Origin: Pseudomonadota bacterium
GTDB lineage: Bacteria; Pseudomonadota; Gammaproteobacteria; Burkholderiales; Burkholderiaceae_C
Assembly (NCBI GenBank): GCA_021818065.1
Contig: JAKAFC010000003.1
Location: forward strand, 1 to 40,857
Direction of reading: 5' to 3'
DNA length: 40,857 nucleotides
Below are positions 8,149 to 18,275 of this stretch, piece after piece. The position numbers and the translations under genes were made by a program. The notes under the pieces are model-generated. The model was not told where the DNA came from. It made no database searches and was given only the letters and a program-made list of their open reading frames with translations. Positions within the stretch are counted from its first letter, which is position 1; each line of letters begins with the position of its first letter.

Positions 8149-8176
8149 AGGCGCTGCGGCGGCTACCGCAGCGCCT
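8149..8176. terminator. Hairpin between convergent genes (likely shared terminator)
   Basis: AGGCGCTGCGG-cggcta-CCGCAGCGCCT, 11-bp perfect stem; no strong U tract. Confidence 0.55.
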
Positions 8177-8177
8177 A

Positions 8178-8837
8178 TCAGCCGTTGGCCGCCAGAAACG
8201 CGCGCAGTTCGGCCACCGAATGCACCAGCGCCACGGGCGCCAGCGGCTCGAGTTGCGCCGTGTCGTGCGCGCCGTAGCTCACGCCGATGGCGGGACACGC
8301 GGCGTTGCGCGCCATCTGCAAATCGTGCGTGGTGTCACCGATCATCACCGTGCGGGCGGGCGGCGTGGCCAACTCGGCCATCAACTCGTGCAGCATGGCG
8401 GGATGCGGTTTGGAGAAGGTTTCATCCGCCGTGCGGGTGGCGTCGAACAGACCGCGCAACTCGGGCCGGTCCATGGCACGGCTCAGGCCGATGCGCGATT
8501 TGCCGGTGGCCACGGCCAAGTTGTAGCCCGCCGCCTTCAGCGCATGCAGCAGATCGAGCACACCCTCGAACAGCACGAGCTGCCCGTCCAGAGCGAAGTA
8601 GTGCTTGCGGTAGGCCGCGGCCAGACGCGGGTAATCGGCGTACGGCAGATCCGGCGCGGCGTGGCGCAGCGCATCTTCCAACCCGAGACCGATGACATAG
8701 GACGCCGCCTCACGACTCGGCACGGCCAGGCCGAGATCGCCGCAGGCGGCCTGAATGGCGCCGGTGATGGCCGCCGTGGAGTCCATCAGCGTGCCGTCCC
8801 AGTCGAACACAATCAGGTCGTAGTGCTGTCGTTGCAT
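8178..8837 (-). CDS. HAD-IA family phosphatase (phosphoglycolate phosphatase-like)
   Basis: VFDWDGTLMDST, ATGKSRIGL, FSKPHPAML, MIGDTTHDLQMA. Confidence 0.9.
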   Translation of the reverse strand: MQRQHYDLIVFDWDGTLMDSTAAITGAIQAACGDLGLAVPSREAASYVIGLGLEDALRHAAPDLPYADYPRLAAAYRKHYFALDGQLVLFEGVLDLLHALKAAGYNLAVATGKSRIGLSRAMDRPELRGLFDATRTADETFSKPHPAMLHELMAELATPPARTVMIGDTTHDLQMARNAACPAIGVSYGAHDTAQLEPLAPVALVHSVAELRAFLAANG

Positions 8838-8856
8838 GGCGATGCAGGCGCGGGAA

Positions 8857-9849
8857 TCAAGATGCTGCGCATTGTGCCCGCAAAGCGTGCAACAACGCGG
8901 TGCACGACTCCGGCAGCGGCGCGCGCAAGTCCAGCCGTGCACCCGTCGCCGGATGCGCGATGGCGAGCGACTCGGCGTGCAGAAACATGCGCCGAAACGG
9001 CGGCAAGCTCCCGCTGCGGCCGCGCGCCATCAGCGCATTCAGCGTGTCGTCGCCATATTTGTCGTCACCGACGATGGGGTGGCCGGTATGCGCCAGGTGC
9101 ACCCGGATCTGGTGCGTGCGCCCAGTGAACAGCCGCGCCTGCACCAAGGTCAGGCCGTCCCAAGTCCCCAGCCCCGACAGGGCGAATTGCTCCTGCGGCC
9201 GAAACTGCGTGCGCGAGGCCTGCCCCAGTTGCGCATCCACCCGCACCCGCCGTTCCTCGTTCGCCGTGAGGTACTTGTAAAGCGGCGCTTCCACCGTGAT
9301 GGCGCCGCCTGTCCATTGCCCGGCAACCAGGGCCAGGTAGCGCTTGTCGGCATGACGCTCGCGCAGCGCGGCGTGCAGCGCCGTCAGCGCGCTGCGCTTT
9401 TTCGCCAGCAGCAGCAGCCCGGACGTATCGCGATCGAGCCGGTGCACCAATTCGAGGAATTTGGCGTCGGGCCTGGCCGCGCGTAGCGCCTCGATGACGC
9501 CGAAGCTCACCCCCGAACCGCCGTGCACGGCAACGCCTTCGGGCTTGTTGATGGCCAGTAGATGCTCGTCTTCGTACACCACCGGAAACTGCAGCGGCGG
9601 CGCGGCGCGCGGTTGATCCGGCTGGGCCACGCGCACCGGCGGGATGCGCACCTGATCGCTGGCCTGCAACTTCAGATCGGCGCTGGCCCGTCCCCCGTTG
9701 ACCCGCACTTCGCCCGAACGCACGATCCGGTGGATATGGCTGCGCGGCACGCCTTTGAGCTGGCGCGCCAGGAAGTTGTCCAGCCGCTGCCCCTCGCCTG
9801 CATCACCGACCTGAACGAGGCGAACCTGGGGAGATGGTGCGGTGTGCAT
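8857..9849 (-). CDS. rluC: 23S rRNA pseudouridine synthase RluC
   Basis: S4-like N-terminus; LVHRLDRDTSGLLLLAKK, GRTHQIRVHLAHTGHPIVGDDKYG. Confidence 0.94.
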   Translation of the reverse strand: MHTAPSPQVRLVQVGDAGEGQRLDNFLARQLKGVPRSHIHRIVRSGEVRVNGGRASADLKLQASDQVRIPPVRVAQPDQPRAAPPLQFPVVYEDEHLLAINKPEGVAVHGGSGVSFGVIEALRAARPDAKFLELVHRLDRDTSGLLLLAKKRSALTALHAALRERHADKRYLALVAGQWTGGAITVEAPLYKYLTANEERRVRVDAQLGQASRTQFRPQEQFALSGLGTWDGLTLVQARLFTGRTHQIRVHLAHTGHPIVGDDKYGDDTLNALMARGRSGSLPPFRRMFLHAESLAIAHPATGARLDLRAPLPESCTALLHALRAQCAAS

Positions 9850-9854
9850 ATAAT
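9849..9854 (+). promoter_or_regulatory. Possible rne promoter -10 (TATAAT)
   Basis: Consensus TATAAT on the plus strand at the rluC start; no clear -35. Confidence 0.35.
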
Positions 9855-10567
9855 CGGACGTGAAGTTGCGTCGTTGAAACAACGCATTTTTGGCAAGAGT
9901 TACGCGGAGTTGCGTGAGGCAGCTGGGCGATCTGCCAAGAATGGATGGCATGCCTTCTGACAGGGTTGCGCGCCCCGCCCGCTTTCGGGCCGGTGCGAAG
10001 CCAACCGAACGCCTGGGTCAGATGGGCATTTTAGGTTCAGCCTCGCACCGTGCGTTTTGCTCCTGGATCGGTTTGGTCGGAGCGAGACGGACGGACTTCA
10101 CCGAAATGCGCGTTGTTCAAAGCCGGAATGATGTCGTCGCGCCGCTGCGTCTGTGCAGATGCCCGTGACCGCCGCCCGGCTTTGCCACCCTGGATCTGAA
10201 ACCCTTGAATCGACTCTTCGTCCGCGACCGCACTCCAGCCCAGATCTGGCGCTGCATGCCCGTGCCGCTGGCGAACCTTGCTTGTGCGTCCCTGCCGCAT
10301 TCCCCTTCCCTCTCCCCTGGTGCGGCCGATCGCGGCACCAGGCTGCGCACTGTGCAATCCGGAGCCCTGCTCCGACCCCGCCACGGCGGCACGCGCAATG
10401 GAAGACTGCCCGGTGCACGGTTCGGCATGAGCGCAGTCTGATTCTGGCCGCCCTGTGCGCCGCACGTCTGCGACGCAAAAGGCCTGGCTTCAGCTCCGGT
10501 CCACAACGCATCGGGGCGCCTTGGCGCCCGCTTTGTATCGGCCGCATCGCGCGGCCAGGAGCTTGAC

Positions 10568-13500
10568 ATGAAACGCATGTTGTTCAACGCCACGCAATCG
10601 GAAGAATTGCGCGTGGCCATCGTCGACGGGCAGAAGCTGCTCGACATCGACATCGAACAGGCCGGGCGCGAGCAGCGCAAGGGCAATATCTACAAAGCCG
10701 TGGTCACCCGCGTCGAGCCCTCGCTCGAAGCCTGCTTCGTCGATTACGGCGAGGAGCGCCACGGTTTTCTGCCGTTCAAGGAAATCTCGCGGCAGTATTT
10801 CAAAGAGGGTGTATCGCCCTCGCAGGCCCGCATCCAAGACGTGATCCGCGAGGGTCAGGAAATGCTGGTGCAGGTGGAAAAGGAAGAGCGCGGTAACAAG
10901 GGCGCGGCGCTGACCACCATCATCTCCCTCGCCGGGCGCTACCTGGTGCTCATGCCCAACAACCCGCGCGGCGGCGGCGTCAGCCGACGCATCGAGGGCG
11001 AAGACCGGCAGGAACTGCGCGAGGCCATGGACCAACTGCAGTATCCCGAAGGCATGAGCCTGATCGCCCGCACCGCAGGCATCGGCCGCTCCGCCGAAGA
11101 ACTGCAGTGGGACTTGAACTACCTGCTCAAGCTGTGGAGCGCCGTGCGCGACGCCTCGGAGACGCAGAAGGGCGCGTTCCTGATCTACCAGGAATCGTCG
11201 CTGGTCATCCGCGCCATTCGCGACTACTTCACCAGTGACATCGGTGAAATCCTGATCGATACCGAAGACGTGTTCGAGCAGGCACGGCAGTTCATGCTGC
11301 ACGTCATGCCCGACACGGTCGAGCGCGTCAAACGCTACCGCGACGATCTGCCGCTGTTCTCCCGCTTCCAGATCGAGCAGCAGATCGAGACGGCCTACTC
11401 CCGCACGGTCAACCTGCCGGCTGGCGGCGCCATCGTCATCGACCACACCGAAGCGCTGGTGGCGGTGGACGTGAACTCGGCGCGCTCCACCCGGGGCAGC
11501 GCCATCGAGGACACCGCGCTGCGCACCAACCTCGAAGCCGCCGACGAAGTCGCACGGCAGATGCGGCTGCGCGACCTCGGCGGGTTGATCGTCGTCGACT
11601 TCATCGACATGGAAGAACCGCGCAATCAGCGCGCGGTCGAAGACCGTCTGCGCGACGCGCTGCGCCAGGACCGTGCCCGCGTGCAGGTGAGCAAGATTTC
11701 CAAGTTCGGCCTGCTCGAACTCTCGCGCCAGCGGCTGCGCCCGGCGCTGTCCGAAGGCGCTTACGTCACCTGCCCGCGCTGCAACGGCACCGGCCACATC
11801 CGCGACACCGAATCGAGCGCGCTGCAGATCCTGCGCATCATCCAGGAAGAGGCCATGAAGGAAGGCACGGCCGCGGTGCACGTGCAGGTGCCAGTGGAGG
11901 TGGCGTCGTTCCTGCTGAATGAGAAGCGCGCCGAGATCACCAAGATCGAGTTGCGCCAGCGTCTGTCGGTGCTGCTCATCCCCAACAAGCACCTCGATAC
12001 GCCCAACTACAAACTCGAGCGCCTCAAGCACGACGACCCGCGGCTGGAAAACCTGCCAACCAGCTACAAGATGGCCGACGCCATCGAGGAAGACACCGCC
12101 ATCACCCGCCGCGAAAAAGAGCAGCGCCCGCGTCAGGAGGCCCTGGTGCGCGGCATCACCCCGGAAGGACCGGCGCCCACCGCCCCTGCGCCCGCAGCCG
12201 CTGCGCCCAAGGCCGTCGAACCCGTTGCGCCCCCGCCTGCTCCGGCGCCGGTCAGTCCGGCCGCGGGGGGCGGCCTGTTCGGTTGGGTGAAACGCCTGTT
12301 CGCTGCGCCGGAGGCTGCGGCCCCGGCAGCAACGGCGCCGCAGGCCACACCCGCGCAGGCTGCCGCGCTGACCAAGGCCGATGCCGAGTCGTCTGCGCAG
12401 ACCGGCCGTGGCCCGCGTGGCAGCAACGGCCAGAACGGTAACCGCCGTCGTGGCGGACGCGACCGCAACCGCGACGGCCAGGGCGAGAACCGCAGTCGCG
12501 GCCAAGGCAGCGCCGCCGTCGAGGCCAGCAGCGACACCGAGGCGCCCAACGCCGACGCTGCGGCAAGCCGCAGCCGCCCGCCGCGCCAGCAGCGGGAGCC
12601 GGGACAAGGCCAAGGCGAACGGGTCAAGCGCGAGCGCCCCGCTGGTGAGGCGGCGGCCCGCAAGGAGCCGCGTGGCGATGCCGCGGCGGCACCGCAGGCG
12701 GCCACCGCCGACGACTCCAGCGCCGAGGCCCCGCGCCGTGCCCAAAACGGCCGCGGCGACAACCGCCGCCCGCGCCGCGACGCCGAAGCCGCCGCGTTGG
12801 CCGACACCGCCGAGAGCAGCAGCGCCCTGGCCGCGGCCGGGGTGGCTGCCGCCGACACCCAGCCGTCTGCAACACCGCCGCTCGACGCCCAGAGTGAGGG
12901 TCCGCAAGACGAGGCACAAACCGAGCGCAAGGCACGCAACCGCCGGGGTCGCGGTCGCCGTGGCGGGCGCCGCGACGAGGCAGCAAACGTCGAGGGCGCG
13001 GAAGGCGCTGAGGGCACAGCCGAGTCTGCCGCGACCACCGAGGCGGCGGAAGTCGCGTCGAGCGAAGACCAGCCCGGGCGCAGCTTCGGTTCCCTGGCCG
13101 CGCCGATGGCGCTGCCAGCCAGTCTGCTTCCTGGCGCGCAAACGCCTGCTGAAGCAGCAGAACACAGCCACAGCCCTGCTCAGCCCATCGCCGCACCGCT
13201 GCCTGCCTTAGTCGGCAACACCGAGGTTGCGCCTGCTGTTCCCACCCCGGCCGCTGCGCCGGAGCCGGCTGTCAGCGCACCGGTGGAACCCGAGGCTGCG
13301 CCCGCTGTGGTCGCAGCAGCCGACCCTGCGGCTGCAACCAGCACGTCCGAACCCACAGCCCCCTACGTGCTGCCGGTGGATGCGCTGCAAGCTACGGCGC
13401 AGGCCGCCGGCCTGCAGTGGGTGCAGTCCAACGCCGAGGCGATTCGCCGCGTGCAGGCTGAACTGGCGGCGCAACCCGCCCCCATCCATGTGCCACGCGA

Positions 13501-13606
13501 GCGCAAACCCGCCCTTAAGCTGGACGATGGCCCGCTGATCTTGGTGGAAACTGCGCGTCCCTTGCCCACGCTGCAACTGCCAGAACACAGCCAGCAGACG
13601 CATTGA
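10568..13606 (+). CDS. rne: Ribonuclease E
   Basis: [31 protein letters not shown]1 domain, [23 protein letters not shown] Zn-link; Arg-rich and Ala/Pro-rich C-terminal half. Confidence 0.97.
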   Translation: MKRMLFNATQSEELRVAIVDGQKLLDIDIEQAGREQRKGNIYKAVVTRVEPSLEACFVDYGEERHGFLPFKEISRQYFKEGVSPSQARIQDVIREGQEMLVQVEKEERGNKGAALTTIISLAGRYLVLMPNNPRGGGVSRRIEGEDRQELREAMDQLQYPEGMSLIARTAGIGRSAEELQWDLNYLLKLWSAVRDASETQKGAFLIYQESSLVIRAIRDYFTSDIGEILIDTEDVFEQARQFMLHVMPDTVERVKRYRDDLPLFSRFQIEQQIETAYSRTVNLPAGGAIVIDHTEALVAVDVNSARSTRGSAIEDTALRTNLEAADEVARQMRLRDLGGLIVVDFIDMEEPRNQRAVEDRLRDALRQDRARVQVSKISKFGLLELSRQRLRPALSEGAYVTCPRCNGTGHIRDTESSALQILRIIQEEAMKEGTAAVHVQVPVEVASFLLNEKRAEITKIELRQRLSVLLIPNKHLDTPNYKLERLKHDDPRLENLPTSYKMADAIEEDTAITRREKEQRPRQEALVRGITPEGPAPTAPAPAAAAPKAVEPVAPPPAPAPVSPAAGGGLFGWVKRLFAAPEAAAPAATAPQATPAQAAALTKADAESSAQTGRGPRGSNGQNGNRRRGGRDRNRDGQGENRSRGQGSAAVEASSDTEAPNADAAASRSRPPRQQREPGQGQGERVKRERPAGEAAARKEPRGDAAAAPQAATADDSSAEAPRRAQNGRGDNRRPRRDAEAAALADTAESSSALAAAGVAAADTQPSATPPLDAQSEGPQDEAQTERKARNRRGRGRRGGRRDEAANVEGAEGAEGTAESAATTEAAEVASSEDQPGRSFGSLAAPMALPASLLPGAQTPAEAAEHSHSPAQPIAAPLPALVGNTEVAPAVPTPAAAPEPAVSAPVEPEAAPAVVAAADPAAATSTSEPTAPYVLPVDALQATAQAAGLQWVQSNAEAIRRVQAELAAQPAPIHVPRERKPALKLDDGPLILVETARPLPTLQLPEHSQQTH

Positions 13607-13637
13607 GCCAGGCCCGCACCGGGGGCGACGGGGCGGC

Positions 13638-14555
13638 TCAGCCGCCTTGCAGCCCCAGCGCCACCGTGGGGTAGCGCAGACGTGCCCGCAATTCGGCCTT
13701 CATGCGCGTGGTGTCCAGCTGTCTGGACTCGCGCATGAAACTGAGCATCATCGGGCTCAGCCCGGCGGCCGCGGCGTCGGTGCGCGGCACGCGCCGTGGC
13801 CGCGGCAGGCCGTACAGGTCGGCCGCCAGATCAAAGTAGTCGCCCATGCGCAGCACGCTGTCGTCGGCCACGTTGTACACCCGGCCGGGTGTGGCACGGT
13901 CGAGCGCCAGCAGGCACAGCCGCGCCAGATCGTCGGCGTGGATGTGGTTGGTGAAGACGTCATCGGGCGCTGCCAGCACCGGCAAGCCGCGTTCGAGCCG
14001 GGCGCGCGGGGAGCGGGCCTGGGCATCGTAAATGCCGGGAATGCGCAACACCCCCACGTGCCAGCCGCGCTGCCGCCCGGCGCGGCGCCATTGCGCCTCA
14101 GCGTCACAACGGCGTGCCGCGCGTGCGGTTTGCGGCTGGCAGCGACGCGTTTCGGCCACCCGCTCGCCACCGCAGTCGCCGTACACGCCGGTGGTGCTGG
14201 CATAGACCACGCGCAAGGCTTTTTTCCCGGGCCGGGATAAGATGCCCGACTGTTTCAGTCTGGAAATCAGATGGCGGCTGCGCAAGTCGTGTGGCAGAGC
14301 GGTGTCTGCGGGTGGGGCCAGCATGAGCACGGCATCGGGCGCCAACCGCGACAGGCGCCAGAGCGTCTCGGGTTGGTCGAGGTTGCCCAGCAGCGGCACG
14401 ATGCCCGCGGCGCGCAGCACGCCCAGCCGCTCGGGCGACGAGGTCAGCGCCAGCAGCCGGTAACGGCGGCGCGCCAGTGCCGCCACGCGCATGCCGATGT
14501 CGCCGCAACCGACGATCAGCAGACGCGGTTGCCTGATTGCCTTGGACCCCTTCAT
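13638..14555 (-). CDS. SDR-family NAD(P)-dependent epimerase/reductase
   Basis: RLLIVGCGDIGMRVAALARRRY, VYASTTGVYGDCGGERV, GVLRIPGIYD. Confidence 0.85.
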   Translation of the reverse strand: MKGSKAIRQPRLLIVGCGDIGMRVAALARRRYRLLALTSSPERLGVLRAAGIVPLLGNLDQPETLWRLSRLAPDAVLMLAPPADTALPHDLRSRHLISRLKQSGILSRPGKKALRVVYASTTGVYGDCGGERVAETRRCQPQTARAARRCDAEAQWRRAGRQRGWHVGVLRIPGIYDAQARSPRARLERGLPVLAAPDDVFTNHIHADDLARLCLLALDRATPGRVYNVADDSVLRMGDYFDLAADLYGLPRPRRVPRTDAAAAGLSPMMLSFMRESRQLDTTRMKAELRARLRYPTVALGLQGG

Positions 14556-14579
14556 CGTCGAACCCTTGTCATCCCTGTC

Positions 14580-15611
14580 ATGAATCATCAAGTCACCGTG
14601 CAGCCCAGCGGCCACCAGTTTGCCGCCGAGGCCGAAGAAACCCTGCTCGCCGCCGCCATCCGCCAGTCTGTCGGCCTGCCCTACGGCTGCCAAGACGGCG
14701 CCTGCGGCTCGTGCAAGTGCAAGCTGCTGCAGGGCGAGATCACCCTCGGGCCACACCAACTCAAGGCGCTGAGCGAGGCCGAACGCGCGCAGGGCTTCAT
14801 TCTCGCCTGCCGCGCCAAGGCGCTGACCGATGTGGTGATCGAGAGCCACGAAGTCGTGGGCGCGGGAGAGTTTCCGGTGAAAAAAATGCCGGCCCGCGTC
14901 AGCAGCATCGAGCACCTGGCGCCTGATGTGGTGCGGGTGATGCTGCAACTCCCGGCGGCCGATCCGTTGCGCTATCGCGCCGGGCAATACCTGCAGTTTC
15001 TGCTGCGCGATGGCGCCCGGCGCAGCTATTCCATGGCGAATGCCCCTACCGAGGCACCGCAGGTCGAACTGCATCTGCGACACATGCCGGGCGGCAAGTT
15101 CACCGACCATGTGTTCAGCGCCATGAAGGAAAAGGAAATTCAGCGCATCGAGGGGCCCTTCGGCAGCTTCTTTCTGCGCGACGACGCCGCCCAGCGGCCC
15201 ATGATTTTCCTCGCCTCGGGGACCGGCTTCGCCCCGATCAAGGCCATGCTCGAACAGATGCAGGCGCAAGGCGATGCGCGCGCCGTCACGCTGTACTGGG
15301 GTGGGCGCAAGCAGCAGGACATTTACCTGCACGACTGGGTGATGCAGCAGTGCGCGCGCATGCCCACGCTGCGCTTCGTCCCCGTGCTGTCCGAGGCCGA
15401 CGCCGGCTGGGCCGGCCGCACCGGCTTCGTGCACCACGCCGTCATGGCCGATCTGCCCGACCTCAGCGGCCACGTCGTCTATGCCTGCGGCGCTCCGGTG
15501 ATGGTGGACGCTGCACGCCACGACTTCAGCCAGCAGTGCAAGCTGCCGGAAGACGCTTTCTTCGCCGACGCCTTCACCACCGAAGCCGACAAGGCCGGGG
15601 CCAAGGCCTGA
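14580..15611 (+). CDS. 2Fe-2S/FAD oxidoreductase, CDP-6-deoxy-delta-3,4-glucoseen reductase-like
   Basis: CQDGACGSCKCKLLQGE ferredoxin motif; RSYSMAN FAD motif; GTGFAPIKAMLE NAD motif. Confidence 0.9.
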   Translation: MNHQVTVQPSGHQFAAEAEETLLAAAIRQSVGLPYGCQDGACGSCKCKLLQGEITLGPHQLKALSEAERAQGFILACRAKALTDVVIESHEVVGAGEFPVKKMPARVSSIEHLAPDVVRVMLQLPAADPLRYRAGQYLQFLLRDGARRSYSMANAPTEAPQVELHLRHMPGGKFTDHVFSAMKEKEIQRIEGPFGSFFLRDDAAQRPMIFLASGTGFAPIKAMLEQMQAQGDARAVTLYWGGRKQQDIYLHDWVMQQCARMPTLRFVPVLSEADAGWAGRTGFVHHAVMADLPDLSGHVVYACGAPVMVDAARHDFSQQCKLPEDAFFADAFTTEADKAGAKA

Positions 15612-15659
15612 TCCCAGGGCCTGTACCGCAAGTCCTGGAAGGGCAGAGTCTGCCTCGGC

Positions 15660-16373
15660 TTATTCGCCGAGGTAGGCCGCACGCACCCGCGGGTCGTGCA
15701 GCAGCTCCTGCGCCGGGCCGCTCATGGTGACCTGGCCCGAGTCCATCACATAGCCGCGGTCGGCCAGGCCCAGCGCGCGCTTGGCGTTCTGCTCCACCAG
15801 CAGAATGGTGACGCCCTGCTTGGAAATGTCTTCGACCACTTCGAAGATCTTGTCCACCATGATGGGCGACAACCCCATCGACGGCTCATCGAGCAGCAGC
15901 ACCTGCGGGCGGCTCATCAGCGCCCGGCCCATGGCCAGCATCTGCTGCTCCCCGCCCGACATGGTGCCCGCGAGCTGGTCGCGGCGCTCCTTCAGGCGCG
16001 GGAAGATGCCATAGACCTTGTCGATGTCGCTGTCGATCTCCTTGTCCTTGCGGGTGTAGGCGCCCATCTGCAGGTTCTCCTGGATGGTCATGCGGGTGAA
16101 CACCCCACGGCCCTCCGGCACCATGCATAGACCCTGGCGCACCAGATCGAAGGCACCCTGACCGTTGATACTGCGCCCGGCGTAGTGCACCTGCCCGTCA
16201 GTGATGGGCTGCAGGCCGGTGATCGCCTTGAGCGTGGTCGTCTTGCCGGCGCCATTGGCACCAATCAGGCTCACCAGCTCGCCCTTGTGCACCTCCAGAT
16301 CGACACCCTTGACCGCCTGGATGCCGCCGTACGACACCCGCAGTCCGGTGATTTTGAGGACGGTTTCGGACAT
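15660..16373 (-). CDS. livF: Branched-chain amino acid ABC transporter ATP-binding protein LivF
   Basis: GANGAGKTT, MSGGEQQMLAMGRALMSRPQVLLLDEPSMGLSP. Confidence 0.94.
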   Translation of the reverse strand: MSETVLKITGLRVSYGGIQAVKGVDLEVHKGELVSLIGANGAGKTTTLKAITGLQPITDGQVHYAGRSINGQGAFDLVRQGLCMVPEGRGVFTRMTIQENLQMGAYTRKDKEIDSDIDKVYGIFPRLKERRDQLAGTMSGGEQQMLAMGRALMSRPQVLLLDEPSMGLSPIMVDKIFEVVEDISKQGVTILLVEQNAKRALGLADRGYVMDSGQVTMSGPAQELLHDPRVRAAYLGE

Positions 16374-16375
16374 GC

Positions 16376-17146
16376 TCAGTGCTCCCCTGCGCCCAGATAG
16401 GCCTCGATGACTTTTGGATTTTTCTGCACTTCGGCGGGTACACCTTCCGCGATGATCTTGCCGTAATCGAGCACGGTCACGCGGTCGCACAGACCCATGA
16501 CCAGCTTCACATCGTGTTCGATGATGAGAATGGTGCGGCCGTCCTTCTGGATGGCGGTGAGCAACTCGCGCAGCTGCAGCTTTTCGGTGGCGTTCATGCC
16601 GGCGGCCGGTTCGTCCAGCGCCAGCAGTTGCGGATCGGTGGCCAGGGCGCGGGCAATCTCCAGCCGCCGCTGGTCGCCGTACGACAGCGTGCGGGCGCGG
16701 AAGTCGGCGTAGCGCTCGATGCCCACATACGCCAGCAGCTCGCGCGCACGGTCGCGGATGGCCTTTTCCTCGTCGCGGAAATGCCGGGTGCGGAACACCG
16801 CGCCAATGAGCGCGCTGTTGGTGCGCACATGGCGGCCCACCATCACGTTTTCCAGCGCCGTCATGTCCGGGAACAGACGGATGTTCTGGAAGGTGCGAGC
16901 AATGCCCTCGCGCGCCACCTGATGCACGGCGGCCGGTTTGTAGGGCTTGCCTGCCAGGATGAAGTCGCCCGAATCCGGCGGATACAGCCCGGTGATGACG
17001 TTGAAGAACGTGGTCTTGCCCGCCCCGTTGGGGCCGATCAGGCCGTAGATCTGGCCACGGTCGATCTGGATGCCGACCTCGCTCAAGGCCTGCAGGCCGC
17101 CGAAGCGTTTGGACGCGCCGCTCACGCGCAGAACGGATTCGCTCAT
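16376..17146 (-). CDS. livG: Branched-chain amino acid ABC transporter ATP-binding protein LivG
   Basis: GPNGAGKTTFFNVITGLY, LSYGDQRRLEIARALATDPQLLALDEPAAGMN. Confidence 0.94.
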   Translation of the reverse strand: MSESVLRVSGASKRFGGLQALSEVGIQIDRGQIYGLIGPNGAGKTTFFNVITGLYPPDSGDFILAGKPYKPAAVHQVAREGIARTFQNIRLFPDMTALENVMVGRHVRTNSALIGAVFRTRHFRDEEKAIRDRARELLAYVGIERYADFRARTLSYGDQRRLEIARALATDPQLLALDEPAAGMNATEKLQLRELLTAIQKDGRTILIIEHDVKLVMGLCDRVTVLDYGKIIAEGVPAEVQKNPKVIEAYLGAGEH

Positions 17147-18264
17147 GCCTTGCCTCCTTCCTGCAGCGGCGTGGGCAGTTTGGTGAAGCTCTTGCCGTGT
17201 TCGGGCGCCGGCCACAAGCCTTTGGGCCGCATGATCATGATGATGATCATGGCCAGCGCGTAGATCAACTGACGCAGGATGCCGCTGTCGATGTACACAT
17301 GGCCGAAAGTGTGCTGCTGCCAGTCGGAAATGAAGCCCATGTAGCGCAAGGCTTCAGGCAGCACCGACAGCAGCACCGCCCCGAGGATGACGCCAGGGAT
17401 GTGCCCCATGCCGCCGATCACCACCATGGCCAGCACGATGATGGACTCCAGCAGCGAGAACGACTCGGGCGAGACGAAGCCCTGAAAGGCCGAGAACATC
17501 ACCCCGGCGACCCCGCCGAACGTCGCCCCCATGGAGAACGCCAGCAGCTTCATGTTGCGGGTGTTGATGCCCATGGCCTTGGCGGCGATTTCGTCTTCGC
17601 GCATCGCCATCCAGGCACGGCCGATGCGCGAGTCCTGCAGGCGGTAGCTCAGGATCACCACCCCCACCACCAGCAGCAGGAACAGGTAGTAGTACTGCGC
17701 CACCGAGGGCACGGTGAAACTGCCGAGGTGGATGTTGTGGTTCAGGTCCCAGCCGAACAGCCGAATGCCGTGAATCCCCGAAATGCCCTGCGGCCCGTTG
17801 GTGATGTTCACCGGGGCGTTCAGGTTGTTCATGAAAATGCGGATGATCTCGCCGAAACCCAAGGTGACGATGGCCAGATAGTCGCCGCGCAGCTTGAGCA
17901 CCGGCGTGCCCAGGGCGATGCCCGCCGCCGCCGCCAGCGCCGCGGCCATGGGAATGACCAGCCAGATCGAGACGTCGAAGCCGTTGGGGAACATCGCCCC
18001 CAGGGCATCGAAGTTGCTCGTGAGCTGGTTCGATGACAGCAGCGCGTACAGGTAGGCGCCCACCGCGTAGAAGGCGATGTAGCCCAGGTCGAGCAGGCCG
18101 GCCAGCCCTACCACGATGTTCAACCCCAGCGCCAGCATGATGTAGAGCATGGCGAATGCGGCGATACGCACCCAGGCGTCGCCCGCGATCTGCAGCACCA
18201 TGGGCAGCGCAATCAGCGCGACAGCCCCGGCCACAATCCAGACCCAGTTCTTTTGTTTGTCCAT
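17143..18264 (-). CDS. livM: Branched-chain amino acid ABC transporter permease LivM
   Basis: Polytopic; GLNIVVGLAGLLDLGYIAFYAVGAY; REDEIAAKAMGIN. Confidence 0.94.
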   Translation of the reverse strand: MDKQKNWVWIVAGAVALIALPMVLQIAGDAWVRIAAFAMLYIMLALGLNIVVGLAGLLDLGYIAFYAVGAYLYALLSSNQLTSNFDALGAMFPNGFDVSIWLVIPMAAALAAAAGIALGTPVLKLRGDYLAIVTLGFGEIIRIFMNNLNAPVNITNGPQGISGIHGIRLFGWDLNHNIHLGSFTVPSVAQYYYLFLLLVVGVVILSYRLQDSRIGRAWMAMREDEIAAKAMGINTRNMKLLAFSMGATFGGVAGVMFSAFQGFVSPESFSLLESIIVLAMVVIGGMGHIPGVILGAVLLSVLPEALRYMGFISDWQQHTFGHVYIDSGILRQLIYALAMIIIMIMRPKGLWPAPEHGKSFTKLPTPLQEGGKA

Positions 18265-18275
18265 GGTCGGTCTCC

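Noticed and set aside
9890-10566. Short ORFs upstream of rne (e.g. 9890-10168, 10153-10566)
   Set aside because: No recognisable domains, poor start context, overlapping ORFs on both strands; more likely rne leader/intergenic.
10490-13171. 893-aa minus-strand ORF opposite rne
   Set aside because: Antisense shadow of a high-GC coding gene; low-complexity translation and no recognisable domain, while the plus strand is clearly RNase E.
12160-13360. Low-complexity Ala/Pro/Arg-rich stretch
   Set aside because: In-frame with RNase E and typical of its disordered C-terminal scaffold region.
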